From Isoptericola halalbus (lineage in GTDB: Bacteria > Actinomycetota > Actinomycetes > Actinomycetales > Cellulomonadaceae): a DNA stretch of 64,000 nt. Numbering within the stretch: position 1 is the stretch's first letter; each line of letters starts with the position of its first letter. The DNA lies in NCBI GenBank assembly GCA_009663185.1, contig VJZX01000004.1, forward strand, positions 61,544 to 125,543, in the 5' to 3' direction. This document shows, one piece after another, positions 63,921 through 64,000 of this stretch. Made by a program: the position numbers and the translations under genes. Below the pieces are notes generated by a model. That model saw only the letters and a program-made list of their open reading frames with translations. It was not told the DNA's origin and ran no database searches.

Positions 63921-64000
63921 CTACAGCGCCAGGTCGAGGTTGCTGCCCGGCCGGTCCCCCACGCCCATCCGGCCGTCCGGCGACGAGGACGCGAGCGCCT
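63921..64000 (-). CDS. C-terminal end of an unidentified protein (partial)
   Basis: The last 26 codons of a leftward gene that continues beyond base 64000: a Ser/Asp/Gly-rich segment ending GSNLDLAL before the TAG at 63921. Too short to assign; palindromic repeat copy D follows the stop. Confidence 0.5.
   Translation of the reverse strand, partial: ALASSSPDGRMGVGDRPGSNLDLAL

Overview
The window is 64 kb of very GC-rich chromosomal DNA with densely packed genes, many 4-bp ATGA/GTGA overlaps, frequent GTG starts and several apparently leaderless promoters (TAnnnT seven bases before the start codon). Together with the actinobacterial gene families present (DUF3017, DUF6350, DUF3817, PspC two-component genes, a poly-cysteine sulfur leader peptide, a ZTP riboswitch before purH) this indicates an actinobacterium. 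A saprophytic Micrococcales member near Cellulomonadaceae/Promicromonosporaceae is my inference from the pentose and starch genes; no rRNA or species marker is present. I saw no tRNA, rRNA, CRISPR array, prophage or intact insertion sequence.

Layout. 1-7.9 kb: L-arabinose use. A YtfQ/YtfR-type sugar ABC transporter (ATPase cut by the window edge) and an araB-araD-araA operon share a 16-bp LacI-type operator. Next come the remains of a deleted secreted-protein gene that still has operator and terminator, then a GNAT-LacI gene pair. 8-15 kb: purU, then a ChvE/GguA/GguB-type sugar importer followed by a ROK repressor and a lone sugar-importer ATPase. 15-26 kb: an ArsR-SRPBCC pair, a 1937-residue amylopullulanase, a fused 1180-residue ABC exporter and malate dehydrogenase. 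26-36 kb: aquaporin, DUF3017, an FAD oxidoreductase and a conserved block transcribed leftward, sucC-sucD-DUF6350-purN-purH, with a ZTP riboswitch before purH. 35.7-36.5 kb: a small HTH gene plus a stand-alone double Clp_N protein behind twin palindromes. 36.5-44 kb: SpoIIE-type phosphatase, pcrA helicase, a membrane-bound LuxR regulator and small genes. 44-49 kb: sulfite reduction and siroheme operon behind a Cys/Met-rich leader peptide. 49-55 kb: PspC-type two-component pair and its divergent PspC operon, then a glycosyltransferase. 55-64 kb: guaA, DUF3817, a heterodimeric ABC exporter with split catalytic residues, a MoeZ-like E1/rhodanese protein and an AbiEi/PD-(D/E)XK-like protein.

How the genes work together. 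Carbon: arabinose goes through AraA, AraB and AraD to the pentose phosphate pathway, a second multi-sugar importer is under ROK control, and secreted amylopullulanase degrades starch/pullulan. Sulfur: siroheme made by the CysG-like protein and the CbiX/SirB-like chelatase supplies the sulfite reductase next to APS reductase. Purines: PurU, PurN, PurH and GuaA are all present but scattered.

The most distinctive features outside standard gene content are a dispersed 63-65 bp palindrome with four copies, three unrelated 22-23 bp perfect-stem hairpins in intergenic regions, the HTH/double-Clp_N module, the Cys/Met leader peptide, and two ABC exporters whose half-sites are degenerate in a complementary way.
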